Shown: one piece after another, positions 16,941 to 26,130 of the stretch
Position numbering within the stretch: position 1 is the stretch's first letter
Layout: the number at the start of each line of letters is the position of its first letter
From: Pandoraea oxalativorans
GTDB taxonomy: Bacteria > Pseudomonadota > Gammaproteobacteria > Burkholderiales > Burkholderiaceae
Reading direction: 5' to 3'
Length of the DNA: 64,000 nucleotides
Assembly: GCF_000972785.3 (NCBI RefSeq)
Contig: NZ_CP011253.3
Span: 1,488,001 to 1,552,000 of the forward strand
Notes under the pieces: model-generated
The model's database searches: none
What the model was told of the DNA's origin: nothing
The model's input: only the letters and a program-made list of their open reading frames with translations
Position numbers and translations under genes: made by a program

Positions 16941-18437
16941 ATGGACGCCGGTATCAACTGGACTGCGCTGGCGGTCTTCGTGTTTTTCTTCGTCCTCGTC
17001 ACCGTCATGGGGTTCTGGGCGTCGCGCTGGATGGCGGGACCGTCCAACAAAGGCGCGCACCTGGATGAGTGGGGTCTCGGTGGCCGTAACTTCGGCGCGT
17101 GGATCACGTGGTTCCTCGTGGGCGGTGACTTCTACACCGCTTACACCGTGATCGCTGTGCCGGCGCTGGTTTATGCCGTCGGTGCTTACGGCTTCTTCGC
17201 GTTGCCGTACACGATTCTCGTCTACCCGATCGTCTTCCTGATCATGCCCAAGCTGTGGCACGCCGCGCACAAGGCCGGTCACGTGACGGCGGCCGACGTG
17301 GTCTACGGTCGCTATCAGTCGCGTCCGCTGGAGTTCGCGATTGCGCTCACCGGTGTGGTGGCGACGATGCCGTACATCGCGCTGCAACTGATCGGTATGG
17401 AAGTCGTGATCAAGGCGCTGGGACTGACCGGCGAGTTGCCGCTGCTCGCCGCGTTCGTGATTCTCGCGCTGTACACGTACTCGGCGGGGTTGCGCGCACC
17501 GGCGCTGATCGCCTTCGTCAAGGACCTGATGATCTACATCGTGGTGCTGGTGGCGGTGGTCGTCGTGCCCGCGAAGCTGGGCGGCTACGGTGTCGTGTTC
17601 GACTCGGCGCGCGAGGTATTCGCGAACAAGGGCGGGGCGACCGGCCTGACGCTCAAGCCGTCGCAGTTCCTGCCGTTTGCCACACTCGCGCTCGGCTCGG
17701 CGATGGCCGCGTTCATGTATCCGCACACGCTCACGGGCATTTTCGCCGCGAAGGACGCGAACACGATTCGCAAGAACGCCGTCTTCCTGCCCGCCTACAC
17801 CGTGTTGCTCGGCCTGATCGCACTGCTTGGCTTTATGGCCTACGCGGCCGGTGTGAAGGTGCAGACCAACAACGACGTCGTACCGGCGTTGTTCAACGGC
17901 CTGTTCCCGAGCTGGTTCGCAGGCTTTGCGTTCGCCGCGATTGCCATTGGTGCGTTGGTGCCCGCAGCCGTGATGTCGATCGGCGCGTCGAACCTGTTCA
18001 CGCGCAACTTCTGGAAGCCGTACGTCAACCCGGGGATTTCGAACGAGGGTGAAGCGAAGGTGGCCAAGGTGGTGTCGCTGGTCGTGAAACTGGGCGCGCT
18101 GGTGTTCATCCTGTTCCTGCCGACGAAGTTCGCACTCGACCTGCAGTTGCTGGGCGGCGTGTGGATTCTGCAAACGTTCCCTGCGCTCGTTTTCGGCCTG
18201 TTCGTCGGCTGGTTCGGCGCGCGTGCGTTGCTGTGTGGCTGGGCCGTCGGGATCGTGTGCGGAAGCTGGATGGCGTTTGCCGACGGTATCAAACCCGTGC
18301 ACTCGTTCACGGTGGGCGGTGACCAGTATTCGATGTACACCGGCCTGATCGCGCTGGCGCTGAACATCGTTGTGGCGGTGGTCGCCAACCTCGTGCTGGG
18401 CAAGGGTTCGCGCCCGGCGCTGCGCAGTGCGGCGTAA
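16941..18437 (+). CDS. Sodium:solute symporter, MctP-like monocarboxylate carrier
   Basis: The 498-residue protein has about thirteen helices and SSS motifs: DEWGLGGRNFGAWITWFLVG near residue 43, GGDFYTAYTVIAVPALVYAV and MPYIALQLIGMEVVIKALG. The latter is typical of MctP carriers, which import lactate, pyruvate, acetate or amino acids. It follows its DUF3311 partner with no gap. A strong terminator at 18506-18549 ends the unit. The substrate may be a product of the preceding cluster, though the intervening 354 bp suggests separate transcription. Confidence 0.85.
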   Translation: MDAGINWTALAVFVFFFVLVTVMGFWASRWMAGPSNKGAHLDEWGLGGRNFGAWITWFLVGGDFYTAYTVIAVPALVYAVGAYGFFALPYTILVYPIVFLIMPKLWHAAHKAGHVTAADVVYGRYQSRPLEFAIALTGVVATMPYIALQLIGMEVVIKALGLTGELPLLAAFVILALYTYSAGLRAPALIAFVKDLMIYIVVLVAVVVVPAKLGGYGVVFDSAREVFANKGGATGLTLKPSQFLPFATLALGSAMAAFMYPHTLTGIFAAKDANTIRKNAVFLPAYTVLLGLIALLGFMAYAAGVKVQTNNDVVPALFNGLFPSWFAGFAFAAIAIGALVPAAVMSIGASNLFTRNFWKPYVNPGISNEGEAKVAKVVSLVVKLGALVFILFLPTKFALDLQLLGGVWILQTFPALVFGLFVGWFGARALLCGWAVGIVCGSWMAFADGIKPVHSFTVGGDQYSMYTGLIALALNIVVAVVANLVLGKGSRPALRSAA

Positions 18438-18505
18438 TCCCTGCGTGCGCTACGTGCGCTGAGCGTTTGCCACGTGCAGTCTGCGTGGCATAGTGCGTCA
18501 CGTGA

Positions 18506-18549
18506 GGGCGCCACATGCAGGGATCACACCCGGGCATGTGGCGCCTTTT
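18506..18549 (+). terminator. Strong rho-independent terminator
   Basis: GGCGCCACATGC (18506-18517) pairs perfectly with GCATGTGGCGCC (18533-18544), followed by TTTTT. It ends the MctP-like symporter transcript just before the convergent NmrA gene. Confidence 0.9.
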
Positions 18550-18566
18550 TCGTTGCGTCGGTTGCG

Positions 18567-19511
18567 TCAGGCCCGATCGAGCCCGCGCGCGTGCCACGCG
18601 CGCAGCCACGTCGCAAGGCCGGTGACGGGGATTCCCGCCTTCGCGTTGAACGTCTGCGCTTTCGGCCACGCTACACCGTCCTTGCGTGCAAACGACAGCC
18701 GGTACTTGCGCATCGTGTCGTGCGGATACGCGTCGGCGTCGGCCTTCAACTGCGGCACTTCCCAGCATTCCACCGAGAACGGACGTCCGAGTTCGGTCGT
18801 CAGCGTGCTCGCGAGTTCGCGGTAGGTGAACGTGTCGCCCGCCACGTGCACGACCTGATCGTCGAACGTCGGACGCGATACGGCGATCTGCGCGGTGAGA
18901 TGCCCGATGTCCTCCGGCGTCGTGACGGTGAGCGCGAAGTCGGGGTCGCCCAACGCGTGCACGACGCATTGCTCGACGTCCATCAGACCGAAGTCGGACA
19001 ACACCACAAAACTCATGAACATGCCCGTCGAGACAATGGTCCAACGCACGTCGTTCTGTGCCCTGAGCATGTCGCGCACGTCGAGCTGTTCGTCCCAGAC
19101 GTCCTGACCGCTGCCCCGTCCGACGACGTCGTAATCGACACCGAACTGCCACGGAATGTAGTGCGCAACGCGGGCCTTGAGCACGGCCGCCGTGATTTTG
19201 CGCTGCGTGCCGGAACCGCCGACGAAGCCGGTGCAGCAGATGATCTGGTCGTAGGAATGGAAGACGGCGGCGAGCGCTTCTTCCGAGGCGGTGGCGAGAT
19301 CGGCTTCGACGATGTCGACCCGGAGATCGTTCAGCCGCGCAAGCAGTGCCGCGCGCTGTGTCGGATCGGTTGCCGCAGGCCGCAGCAGCACCGAAACGGA
19401 TGCGACGCGACCGGCATCTCGCATCGCGCTCATCTCTCGCAGCACGCATTCGCCGAGTTCGCCCGCGCCCAGCACCAGCACGCGGTTCTCCGAAGGATTT
19501 CGAGTGGTCAT
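18567..19511 (-). CDS. NmrA-like NAD(P)-binding reductase
   Basis: The 314-residue protein starts with a Rossmann motif (VLVLGAGELGECVLRE) and continues through DQIICCTGFVGGSGTQRKIT to YIPWQFGVDYD, the layout of NmrA/isoflavone-reductase proteins. These bind NAD(P)(H) and act as reductases or redox sensors; the substrate is not predictable. The ATG at 19511 is used because AGGAG lies eight bases before it. It diverges from an HxlR regulator gene, which probably controls it. Confidence 0.82.
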   Translation of the reverse strand: MTTRNPSENRVLVLGAGELGECVLREMSAMRDAGRVASVSVLLRPAATDPTQRAALLARLNDLRVDIVEADLATASEEALAAVFHSYDQIICCTGFVGGSGTQRKITAAVLKARVAHYIPWQFGVDYDVVGRGSGQDVWDEQLDVRDMLRAQNDVRWTIVSTGMFMSFVVLSDFGLMDVEQCVVHALGDPDFALTVTTPEDIGHLTAQIAVSRPTFDDQVVHVAGDTFTYRELASTLTTELGRPFSVECWEVPQLKADADAYPHDTMRKYRLSFARKDGVAWPKAQTFNAKAGIPVTGLATWLRAWHARGLDRA

Positions 19512-19513
19512 TT

Positions 19514-19532
19514 GCAACTCCTGTGAAGTTGC
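19514..19532. promoter_or_regulatory. Inverted repeat in the NmrA/HxlR divergent region
   Basis: GCAACT-N7-AGTTGC is a perfect inverted repeat three bases from the NmrA start, overlapping its AGGAG site. A weaker element, GGAC-N6-GTCC (19542-19555), lies nearer the HxlR gene. Both are candidates for HxlR binding. Confidence 0.5.
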
Positions 19533-19575
19533 GAATAATAGGGACGTTCTGGTCCTTTGATAAGAAGGTACACGC

Positions 19576-19998
19576 GTGATACTGCCTCCCGGCATCCCCT
19601 CATTCGAAGCGCTCCTGCAAGCGTCGCAAGCCGCGTGCGACGCGCTCAGCGCAGACGACGACGGCCTTAAGCGCGAGATCCTGGCACATGCCGGTAACCG
19701 CTGGTCGCTGGGCGTCGTGCATGCGCTGGGCGTGGGCGGTACATTACGGCACGCCGAGATCGCGCGTCGGCTCGACGGCGTGACGCAACGCATGCTCACC
19801 CGCACGTTGCGCCAGTTGGAGCGCGACGGCCTGATCGCTCGCCATGACTACGACGAAGTGCCGCCGCGCGTCGATTACCGACTGACCGAGCTGGGGCGCG
19901 GATTGCTTGTCGGCATGGTGCCGCTGTGGCGTTGGGTAATGGACAATGCCGACGATTTTCGCGAGGCGCGCAGAGCGTTCGACGATAAGACGCTCTGA
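19576..19998 (+). CDS. HxlR-family transcriptional regulator
   Basis: The 140-residue protein contains the HxlR winged helix at residues about 35-125: NRWSLGVVHALGVGGTLRHA, then RRLDGVTQRMLTRTLRQLER, then VPPRVDYRLTELGRGL. These small dimeric regulators usually control a divergently encoded reductase, as here, and often respond to electrophiles or phenolic compounds. Translation starts at GTG, with GATAAGAAGGT upstream. The conserved N-terminal cysteine of some HxlR redox sensors is represented by Cys21, but its role is unproven. Confidence 0.87.
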   Translation: MILPPGIPSFEALLQASQAACDALSADDDGLKREILAHAGNRWSLGVVHALGVGGTLRHAEIARRLDGVTQRMLTRTLRQLERDGLIARHDYDEVPPRVDYRLTELGRGLLVGMVPLWRWVMDNADDFREARRAFDDKTL

Positions 19999-20045
19999 GT
20001 CGTTGCTAGCTTGCAAGGTGTTCGGCGTGCGTCGGTCACTGAGCG

Positions 20046-20930
20046 CTATCGCAGCCGCAGCCCCCACAGTGCGTCGAGCACATGCTGAGTTGAGCGCTCC
20101 AGCGGTCCCGTGTGATGTGCGATGCCCAGATCGCGCCACAGCGCGGGGCGCAGCGCTCGCATGGCGATGCGCTCGTCCGTATGGGGCGTCGTGGCTTCGT
20201 GCGGCAGAAGCGCTGCGCCATACCCAGCGGCTACGAGGCTCTTGATGGCGTCGTTGTAGTTGAGTTCGATGCGTGGCGTTGGATGATGTCCGGCGGCGGC
20301 GAACCATTCGGCGGTCTGACGCGACAAGCGTGTCGTGCTGTCGTTCAGGATGAGCGGCTGGGTGGCGAGCCAGTCCGGCGTCACGCGTTTGGGCATCTCC
20401 CAATGCGCAGGCAAGAACGCCATCACTGGATCTCGACGCCATTGCCGCAGCGTCAGCCCTTTGATCTGCGATTGCGGCAACGCGACCAGCCCGAGATCGA
20501 GTGCGCCGCGATGCAGGCGGCCGAGCGTCTCCTGCGATGTGAGGATGGCGACCTGTACGTCGATATCCGGATGATCCAGACGCAACGTTTGCAGCGCCTG
20601 CGGCAGCAAATGCGCGATGGCTCCCGTCGACGCACCGATTCTCACCCGTCCCGCCAGTCCCTGCGCGTGCCGCTCGATGTCCTCCAGCGTGCGCTCTGCG
20701 TCGGCCAGCAGCCGGCGCGCGCGCTCGACCAGTGCCTCGCCGACAGACGTCGGCCGCACGTGCCCGCGCTTGCGCGACAGCAGTTGTGCGCCCACGCGCG
20801 CTTCCAGATCCGAGATATGCAGACTGACGGTCGGCGGCGAGAGGTGCAGCGCCTGCGCCGCGTCGGCAAACGAACCGCTGTCGGCGACGGCCACCAGCGT
20901 CTTCAGTCGGTCGAGACTGATCTCTCTCAT
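20046..20930 (-). CDS. LysR-family regulator divergent from argC
   Basis: The 294-residue protein has the LysR DNA-binding domain (residues 4-62: LVAVADSGSFADAAQALHLS, then PPTVSLHISDLEARVGAQLL) and a periplasmic-binding-like effector domain. Its start is 137 bp from argC on the other strand, and the shared gap carries a perfect GAATTTC/GAAATTC inverted repeat. LysR proteins usually regulate the divergent gene, so argC is the expected target. The inducer is unknown. Confidence 0.87.
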   Translation of the reverse strand: MREISLDRLKTLVAVADSGSFADAAQALHLSPPTVSLHISDLEARVGAQLLSRKRGHVRPTSVGEALVERARRLLADAERTLEDIERHAQGLAGRVRIGASTGAIAHLLPQALQTLRLDHPDIDVQVAILTSQETLGRLHRGALDLGLVALPQSQIKGLTLRQWRRDPVMAFLPAHWEMPKRVTPDWLATQPLILNDSTTRLSRQTAEWFAAAGHHPTPRIELNYNDAIKSLVAAGYGAALLPHEATTPHTDERIAMRALRPALWRDLGIAHHTGPLERSTQHVLDALWGLRLR

Positions 20931-20970
20931 TTCGTCACCGTCATCTCGTCAGGTGTAATTCAGGAAAATA

Positions 20971-20992
20971 GAATTTCAAATTCACGAAATTC
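20971..20992. promoter_or_regulatory. Inverted repeat, candidate LysR site before argC
   Basis: GAATTTC (20971-20977) and GAAATTC (20986-20992) are perfect inverted arms separated by eight bases, in an AT-rich gap between the LysR gene and argC. Spacing and position fit a LysR recognition site. Confidence 0.5.
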
Positions 20993-21067
20993 AACTTTTT
21001 TTATTTCACTCGTGGCGAGAAGATACCACTTCGACGAGGTTCACGATTCATTGATGGGGTATCCGAT

Positions 21068-21994
21068 ATGCCTTCTCCGCTTGTTTTTATCGATGGTGAC
21101 CAGGGCACCACGGGATTGCAGATCCACGAGCAACTGCGTGGACGCACCGATATTCAACTGCTGACGTTGCCGGACGCCCATCGCAAGGATCCGCAGCATC
21201 GCGCCGAGGCGATCAACGGCTGCGACATCGCCATTCTTTGTCTGCCGGACGCCGCCGCGCGCGAGGCCGCTGCGTCCATCGTCAATCCGCATGTGCGGGT
21301 GATCGACGCAAGCTCCGCGCACCGCACGCATGCCGACTGGGTGTACGGCTTTCCCGAAATGACGAAAGGACATGCGGCGCGCGTCGCGAGCGCCAAACGC
21401 GTGTCGAACCCCGGCTGCTATCCGACGGGCGCGGTGGGTCTGCTGCGCCCGTTGGTCGACGCCGGGCTGATCCCGCGCGACTACCCGGTTAGTGTCAACG
21501 CCGTGTCGGGGTATTCCGGTCGCGGACGTGCCGGGGTCGACGAGCACGAAGGCCCGAACGCGTCGCCTCGGTCGACGCACCGTGTGTATGGGCTGGAGTT
21601 GTCGCACAAGCACGCACCGGAGATCGAACAGCGCTCGGGTCTCGCGTTTCGTCCTCTGTTCGTGCCGTCGTACGGCTCGTACCGCCAAGGCATCGTGCTG
21701 ACGATTCCGCTTCAGACGCGCTTGCTGGCACCGGGCGTCGACGGCCGCGCGTTGCATGACGCTTTGTCGGCTCATTACGCCGATGAAAAATTCGTCGAAG
21801 TGATGCCGATGGACGCGCCGGGCGTTGTGAAACAGCTCGATCCGGAGGCGATGAACGGCACGAACGTCATGCAACTGAGCGTGTTCGCGCATCCGGAAAA
21901 CGGCCAGATCCTGCTTGCAGCGGTGCTCGACAACCTTGGCAAGGGCGCGTCTGGGGCCGCAGTTCAGAATCTCGACCTGATGCTCATGCAGTAA
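21068..21994 (+). CDS. argC: N-acetyl-gamma-glutamyl-phosphate reductase, type 2
   Basis: The 308-residue protein matches the short (type 2) ArgC class. It has an N-terminal dinucleotide-binding region ([17 protein letters not shown]), [19 protein letters not shown], and the catalytic cysteine in [19 protein letters not shown]. It reduces N-acetylglutamyl phosphate to the semialdehyde, the third step of arginine synthesis. No other arginine gene is nearby. It is transcribed alone, opposite a LysR gene, and ends in a perfect terminator. Confidence 0.92.
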   Translation: MPSPLVFIDGDQGTTGLQIHEQLRGRTDIQLLTLPDAHRKDPQHRAEAINGCDIAILCLPDAAAREAAASIVNPHVRVIDASSAHRTHADWVYGFPEMTKGHAARVASAKRVSNPGCYPTGAVGLLRPLVDAGLIPRDYPVSVNAVSGYSGRGRAGVDEHEGPNASPRSTHRVYGLELSHKHAPEIEQRSGLAFRPLFVPSYGSYRQGIVLTIPLQTRLLAPGVDGRALHDALSAHYADEKFVEVMPMDAPGVVKQLDPEAMNGTNVMQLSVFAHPENGQILLAAVLDNLGKGASGAAVQNLDLMLMQ

Positions 21995-22010
21995 AACAGG
22001 CGACCGTGGC

Positions 22011-22042
22011 AAAACAACGGCGTCCTCGGACGCCGTTGTTTT
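22011..22042. terminator. Perfect 15-bp terminator hairpin after argC
   Basis: AAAACAACGGCGTCC (22011-22025) pairs perfectly with GGACGCCGTTGTTTT (22028-22042). It has A- and T-rich ends and could act in both directions. It closes the argC transcript. Confidence 0.9.
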
Positions 22043-22120
22043 GCCTGGGTTCTGTCCTCGGAGCATGGCGCGGATGTTGTATCGTCAGGGCTCCCCTAAT
22101 TTGTTGCCGAAGTCCCCCCG

Positions 22121-22579
22121 ATGATGCCGCTTTACTCCGATCCAGCGTTTTTTCAACTTCTGGCGGATAGCCACGCACGACTGCTTGGCCGCCCGCTCGT
22201 CCCGCAAGACATCGCCTCCGAAGACGCCGCCGAATGGCTCTATGAGCACGCACCGTTTGCCGTGCTCGCGCACAATACCGCGGCCGATCCGGTGTTCATA
22301 TACGCCAACAAGACGGCGCAGCGCCGCTTTGGTTACGACTGGGAGGAAATTACCCGTCTGCCGTCGCGACTGTCGGCCGAAGCACCGAACCGAGAGGAAC
22401 GTCAGCGCTTCCTCGAACGCGTTCGGCGTCTGGGCTACGAGTCGGGCTACAAGGGGGTGTGCATCACTAAGACCGGTGAGCGATTCATGATCGAGGAGGC
22501 CACGCTGTGGCAGTTGATCGACGACGGCGGCAAGCTGCACGGCCAGGCCGTCGTCATTCCGCGCACTCGCGATATCTGA
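22121..22579 (+). CDS. MEKHLA (PAS-like) domain protein
   Basis: The 152-residue protein is essentially a single PAS-like MEKHLA domain: LYEHAPFAVLAHNTAADPVF, then YANKTAQRRFGYDWEEITRL, PSRLSAEAPNREERQRFL and GYKGVCITKTGERFMIEEAT. Stand-alone bacterial members have no known biochemical function, and the fold suggests ligand sensing. It has no DNA-binding or kinase domain. It is flanked by the argC terminator and a convergent DeoR gene. Confidence 0.82.
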   Translation: MMPLYSDPAFFQLLADSHARLLGRPLVPQDIASEDAAEWLYEHAPFAVLAHNTAADPVFIYANKTAQRRFGYDWEEITRLPSRLSAEAPNREERQRFLERVRRLGYESGYKGVCITKTGERFMIEEATLWQLIDDGGKLHGQAVVIPRTRDI

Positions 22580-22632
22580 TCGGTCGGCGCAGATCGGTGC
22601 GCGTGAGGTGAACGACGCCTCGCGTCATCCCG

Positions 22633-23400
22633 TCAGCCGTTCACCGATTCGACGGCGATTTCCGGATGTTTGTGGAATTCGGTGAGCGCGTCGTCGTCCG
22701 GGCGAGCGTCGGTGACGAGCGTCCATGCGCGCTCCAGCGGCGTCCAGTGCTGCTGACTCGCGCGGTCGAGTTTATTCGCCGTCACTAAGACATAGACGCT
22801 CGCGGACTGGCGGATGATGCATTCCTTGAGCCACGCCTGCTCGGCCGACGCTTCGCACAGTCCGCGTCCCGCGACAACACCATCCGCGCCGAGAAACGCC
22901 TTGTCGACGGAGACGCGCGAGAGCGCAAGCTGCGCCAGCGGCCCGAGCACGCTCATGCTCGACGGACGCACGTCGCCGCCGATGAGCGTCACCGGCACTT
23001 TGTTGGCGGCCAGCGCGCCCACGGCGAGTAAATTGTTGGTGACGACCTGCACGCGCTCGCGCCCTGCGAGAAAACGCGCCATCGCTTCGGTCGTCGTGCC
23101 GCCGTCGAGGAAGATCGTGTCGCCATCGGCGACATGCGCGACTGCGGCACGCGCGATGACGTCCTTCTGTTCGCGAAAACTCTCGCGACGCAATTCCAGA
23201 GATTCTTCCGGCTCGTGCATACGCACGGGCGCTGCGGCGCCGCCGTAAGTGCGCACGATGCGGCGCTCGTCGGCCAGCGCGCGCAGGTCGCGCCGCACGG
23301 TGGCCTCCGACATGCCGAAGTGCGCACACAGCGCAGCCACATCGGTCATGCCCGACAGGACAGCTTTGAAAATGGCCTCGCGGCGGTTAGCAACTTTCAT
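22633..23400 (-). CDS. DeoR/GlpR-family regulator of the threonate operon
   Basis: The 255-residue protein has a DeoR helix-turn-helix (residues 5-58: MSEATVRRDLRALADERRIV and RTYGGAA) and a sugar-phosphate isomerase-like effector domain (DGDTIFLDGGTTTEAMARFL). DeoR proteins usually repress until a sugar phosphate binds. It diverges from the permease-kinase-PdxA2 operon across 375 bp containing two palindromic elements built on GATCGAT. The likely inducer is a four-carbon acid sugar phosphate, inferred from the operon. Confidence 0.88.
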   Translation of the reverse strand: MKVANRREAIFKAVLSGMTDVAALCAHFGMSEATVRRDLRALADERRIVRTYGGAAAPVRMHEPEESLELRRESFREQKDVIARAAVAHVADGDTIFLDGGTTTEAMARFLAGRERVQVVTNNLLAVGALAANKVPVTLIGGDVRPSSMSVLGPLAQLALSRVSVDKAFLGADGVVAGRGLCEASAEQAWLKECIIRQSASVYVLVTANKLDRASQQHWTPLERAWTLVTDARPDDDALTEFHKHPEIAVESVNG

Positions 23401-23597
23401 GGAGGGAAGGCTCAGTGAGACGAATGACGAATTCTGGCGGGCGAGCGCAACGCCGTCAGGGCTGAATCAGTGTGAACAGAAGACTGACAGCGGGTTCGCC
23501 GCACGGCGCGCATAGTGTAGCTTGCGGCGATCCGAAAATCGGTGAGGCGCTGGCAAACGGGTGGGTGAGCGGCGCATTCGGCGTGTTATTCATCAAC

Positions 23598-23616
23598 AAT
23601 GATCGATTCGATCATT
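23598..23616. promoter_or_regulatory. Perfect 19-bp palindrome, candidate DeoR operator 1
   Basis: AATGATCGA and TCGATCATT flank a single T. It lies mid-way in the 375-bp gap (23401-23775) between the DeoR gene and the permease gene. The rest of that gap holds no ORF I can support. Confidence 0.6.
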
Positions 23617-23721
23617 TTGGCGATCCGGATGCCCCCGTTTTGAGCGATTTCACCAAGGATAAACCCTTAGTCACAAAATTTGCACATTTTTCTGGCAGCG
23701 ATTAGACTTCCATCTGCTCAA

Positions 23722-23743
23722 ATCGATCAAAATAATGACCGAT
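23722..23743. promoter_or_regulatory. Inverted repeat, candidate DeoR operator 2
   Basis: ATCGATCA (23722-23729) and TGACCGAT (23736-23743) match at seven of eight positions and share the GATCGAT core of operator 1. It lies 33 bases before the permease ATG, where it would overlap the promoter. Confidence 0.55.
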
Positions 23744-23775
23744 TAATCAAAAGTGATATCAGTCGGGAGACAACA

Positions 23776-24774
23776 ATGGCTCAAATTCGTATCAAGCGCG
23801 GCATCGAACGCGTACCGGGCGGGATGATGATTGTCCCCCTGCTGATCGGCTCGTTGATTGCCACGTTCATGCCGGGCATGCCCAAGTTCTTCGGCTCGTT
23901 CACGAACGCGCTGTTCACTGGCGCGCTGCCGATTCTCGCAGTGTTCTACGTCTGCATGGGCGCGAGCATCGACGTGAAGGCCACGCCGTACCTCATCAAG
24001 AAGGGCGGCGCGCTGTTCGCCGCCAAGGTGGGCGCGGCGATTGTCGTGGGCATCGTGCTGGGTCACTTCCTGGGCGAAGCGCCGGTGACGTCGGGCATGT
24101 TCGCGGGCATCTCCACGCTGGCCGTGGTCGCCGCGATGAACGACACCAACGGCGGGCTGTACATGGCGCTGATGGGCCAGTACGGCCGTTCGGAAGACGT
24201 GGGCGCATACACCATCATGTCGCTCGAATCGGGGCCGTTCCTGACGATGGTCACGCTGGGCGTGGCCGGTCTGTCGGCGTTCCCGTGGCCGACGCTGGTC
24301 GGCAGTATTCTGCCGCTTGCGGTGGGCATGTTGCTCGGTAACCTCGATCGCGAAATGCGCGACTTCCTGGGCCGTGCCGTTCCCGTCATGATTCCGTTCT
24401 TCGCACTGGCACTCGGCGCTGGCCTCGATCTGCACAAGGTCTGGCAAGCGGGTCTGCTGGGGATCCTGCTTGGTTTCGCCGTCGTCGTCGTGACGGGCAT
24501 TCCGCTGTACATCGTCGACCGTCTGACGGGCGGCACGGGTGTGGCCGGTACGGCCGCTGCCAACACGGCAGGCAACGCTGCGGCAGTGCCTGCGCTGATC
24601 GCGGCGGCGAACCCTGTTTATGAAGAAGCCGCCAAGAGCGCCACGTTGCTTGTCGCCGCGTGCGTAGTGGTGACCGCCATCGTCTCGCCGATTCTGACGG
24701 CTGCCGTCGCCAAGCGGGCGATGGCGCGCAACACGGCAAGCGCAGCGAGCTCGGGTAAGGGAGCGGTGCAGTGA
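23776..24774 (+). CDS. KdgT-type 2-keto-3-deoxygluconate permease family carrier
   Basis: The 332-residue protein has about ten helices and matches the KdgT family: [40 protein letters not shown] and [20 protein letters not shown]. The gene order (permease, DUF1537 kinase, PdxA2) suggests import of D-threonate or D-erythronate rather than ketodeoxygluconate. The ATG at 23776 follows CGGGAGA. Its stop overlaps the kinase start by four bases. Confidence 0.85.
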   Translation: MAQIRIKRGIERVPGGMMIVPLLIGSLIATFMPGMPKFFGSFTNALFTGALPILAVFYVCMGASIDVKATPYLIKKGGALFAAKVGAAIVVGIVLGHFLGEAPVTSGMFAGISTLAVVAAMNDTNGGLYMALMGQYGRSEDVGAYTIMSLESGPFLTMVTLGVAGLSAFPWPTLVGSILPLAVGMLLGNLDREMRDFLGRAVPVMIPFFALALGAGLDLHKVWQAGLLGILLGFAVVVVTGIPLYIVDRLTGGTGVAGTAAANTAGNAAAVPALIAAANPVYEEAAKSATLLVAACVVVTAIVSPILTAAVAKRAMARNTASAASSGKGAVQ

Positions 24775-26042
24775 GTGTTCTGATTGTCGCCGACGATCTG
24801 TCCGGCGCTGCCGACTGTGCCATTGGCTTTACCAATGCCGGACGGCGCAGTGTGGTGTCGCTCGACGTCGACGGCTTCAACGCTTCGGCACAGGTCGTCG
24901 CCATCGACACCGACACGCGGCGTCTCGCACCGGGTGAGGCGGCCGCACGCGCGGTCGCGGCCTGGCAGCGTCTGGCGGCACCGGGCCGTCGGCTATACAA
25001 GAAAATCGACTCGACGTTGCGCGGCAACTGGGTCGCCGAAGTGGCGGCCTTGCAGCCGCTCGCGGGACTGGCGATTGTGGCGCCCGCGTTTCCCGCAACG
25101 GGACGCACCGTGCGCAACGGCGAAGTCTTCGTGCGCGGTGTGCCGCTGGCCGAGACGGACACGTGGCAGTTGGAGCATGAAGGGCAGGAGGCGCGTCTCG
25201 CACCCATGCTGAGCGCGGCCGGTATGGTCACGCAGACGGTGTCCGTCGAGACGCTGCGCGACGAACTCGCGCAAGTGACATCGGCGTTGGCTGGCATCGT
25301 CTCGCAGGCGCGCGCGGCGGCGGTGACGGCCCTGATCGTCGATGCGCAGACCGATGAAGATCTCGCCATGCTCGCACGTGCCAGCACGGCGCTTACGGAA
25401 ATCTTCTGGGTCGGATCGGGCGGTCTCGCTCGTGAACTGGCCGAACTGCCGGAATTGTTCGAGGTGCCGGAAGGCGCAGCGCGGGCGGCAGAAGCGACGA
25501 GCAACGTTGACACCGATCACGGCAACGGCCGCGTGTTGACGCTCGTCGGCAGCTTGTCGGCGGTCTCGCGGCAGCAATGTGCGCGACTGTGCGAAGACGA
25601 TGCGGTCGTGGAGTGGGTGGTGCCGCCTGCCGTATTGCGTGCAGGCGCCGCGCATGCGCAGAGCGCCGTGTGGTGCGAACGCATCGGCGTAGCCATCGAG
25701 GAAGGCACCGACCTGCTCGTGCGCATCGGACGCGACGACGCGTTCGATCCCGCCGAAGGCGCACAACTCTCGGCCGCACTGGCGGCATTGATTGCGCCGC
25801 ACTTCGGGAAGCTATCGGGACTGATCGTCACGGGCGGTGAAACGGCCCGTGCCATGTTGAGCGCGGCGAACATCGGCGCGCTGGAACTGCTGTCGGAAGT
25901 CGAGCCTGGCGTGGCCGTCGGACGTCCCGCTAACGGTGCGCCCATGCGCATCGTCACGAAGGCCGGTGCATTCGGTGGTGAAGCGGCGCTGCATAGCGCC
26001 TATCGCCACTTGCGCGCGGCGGCGGACGCGAGCGTCGGTTGA
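24771..26042 (+). CDS. dtnK: Four-carbon acid sugar kinase (DUF1537), probable D-threonate kinase
   Basis: The 423-residue protein has the DUF1537 N-terminal domain ([20 protein letters not shown] and [19 protein letters not shown]) and C-terminal nucleotide-binding domain ([20 protein letters not shown] and KAGAFGG). DUF1537 kinases paired with PdxA2 phosphorylate D-threonate or D-erythronate; PdxA2 then yields dihydroxyacetone phosphate. That pairing is established for D-threonate in Cupriavidus necator, so DtnK is the best assignment, although the closely related OtnK and D-erythronate kinases cannot be excluded. Translation starts at GTG within the permease stop region. Confidence 0.8.
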   Translation: MSVLIVADDLSGAADCAIGFTNAGRRSVVSLDVDGFNASAQVVAIDTDTRRLAPGEAAARAVAAWQRLAAPGRRLYKKIDSTLRGNWVAEVAALQPLAGLAIVAPAFPATGRTVRNGEVFVRGVPLAETDTWQLEHEGQEARLAPMLSAAGMVTQTVSVETLRDELAQVTSALAGIVSQARAAAVTALIVDAQTDEDLAMLARASTALTEIFWVGSGGLARELAELPELFEVPEGAARAAEATSNVDTDHGNGRVLTLVGSLSAVSRQQCARLCEDDAVVEWVVPPAVLRAGAAHAQSAVWCERIGVAIEEGTDLLVRIGRDDAFDPAEGAQLSAALAALIAPHFGKLSGLIVTGGETARAMLSAANIGALELLSEVEPGVAVGRPANGAPMRIVTKAGAFGGEAALHSAYRHLRAAADASVG

Positions 26043-26130
26043 CGCAAGATGTAACGTCGTCCTCCAACGAACGTCAAGAACCTCTGGACATCGCCCCGGC
26101 ATGTGCGCCGGGCAACCCAACGAAACGGAT

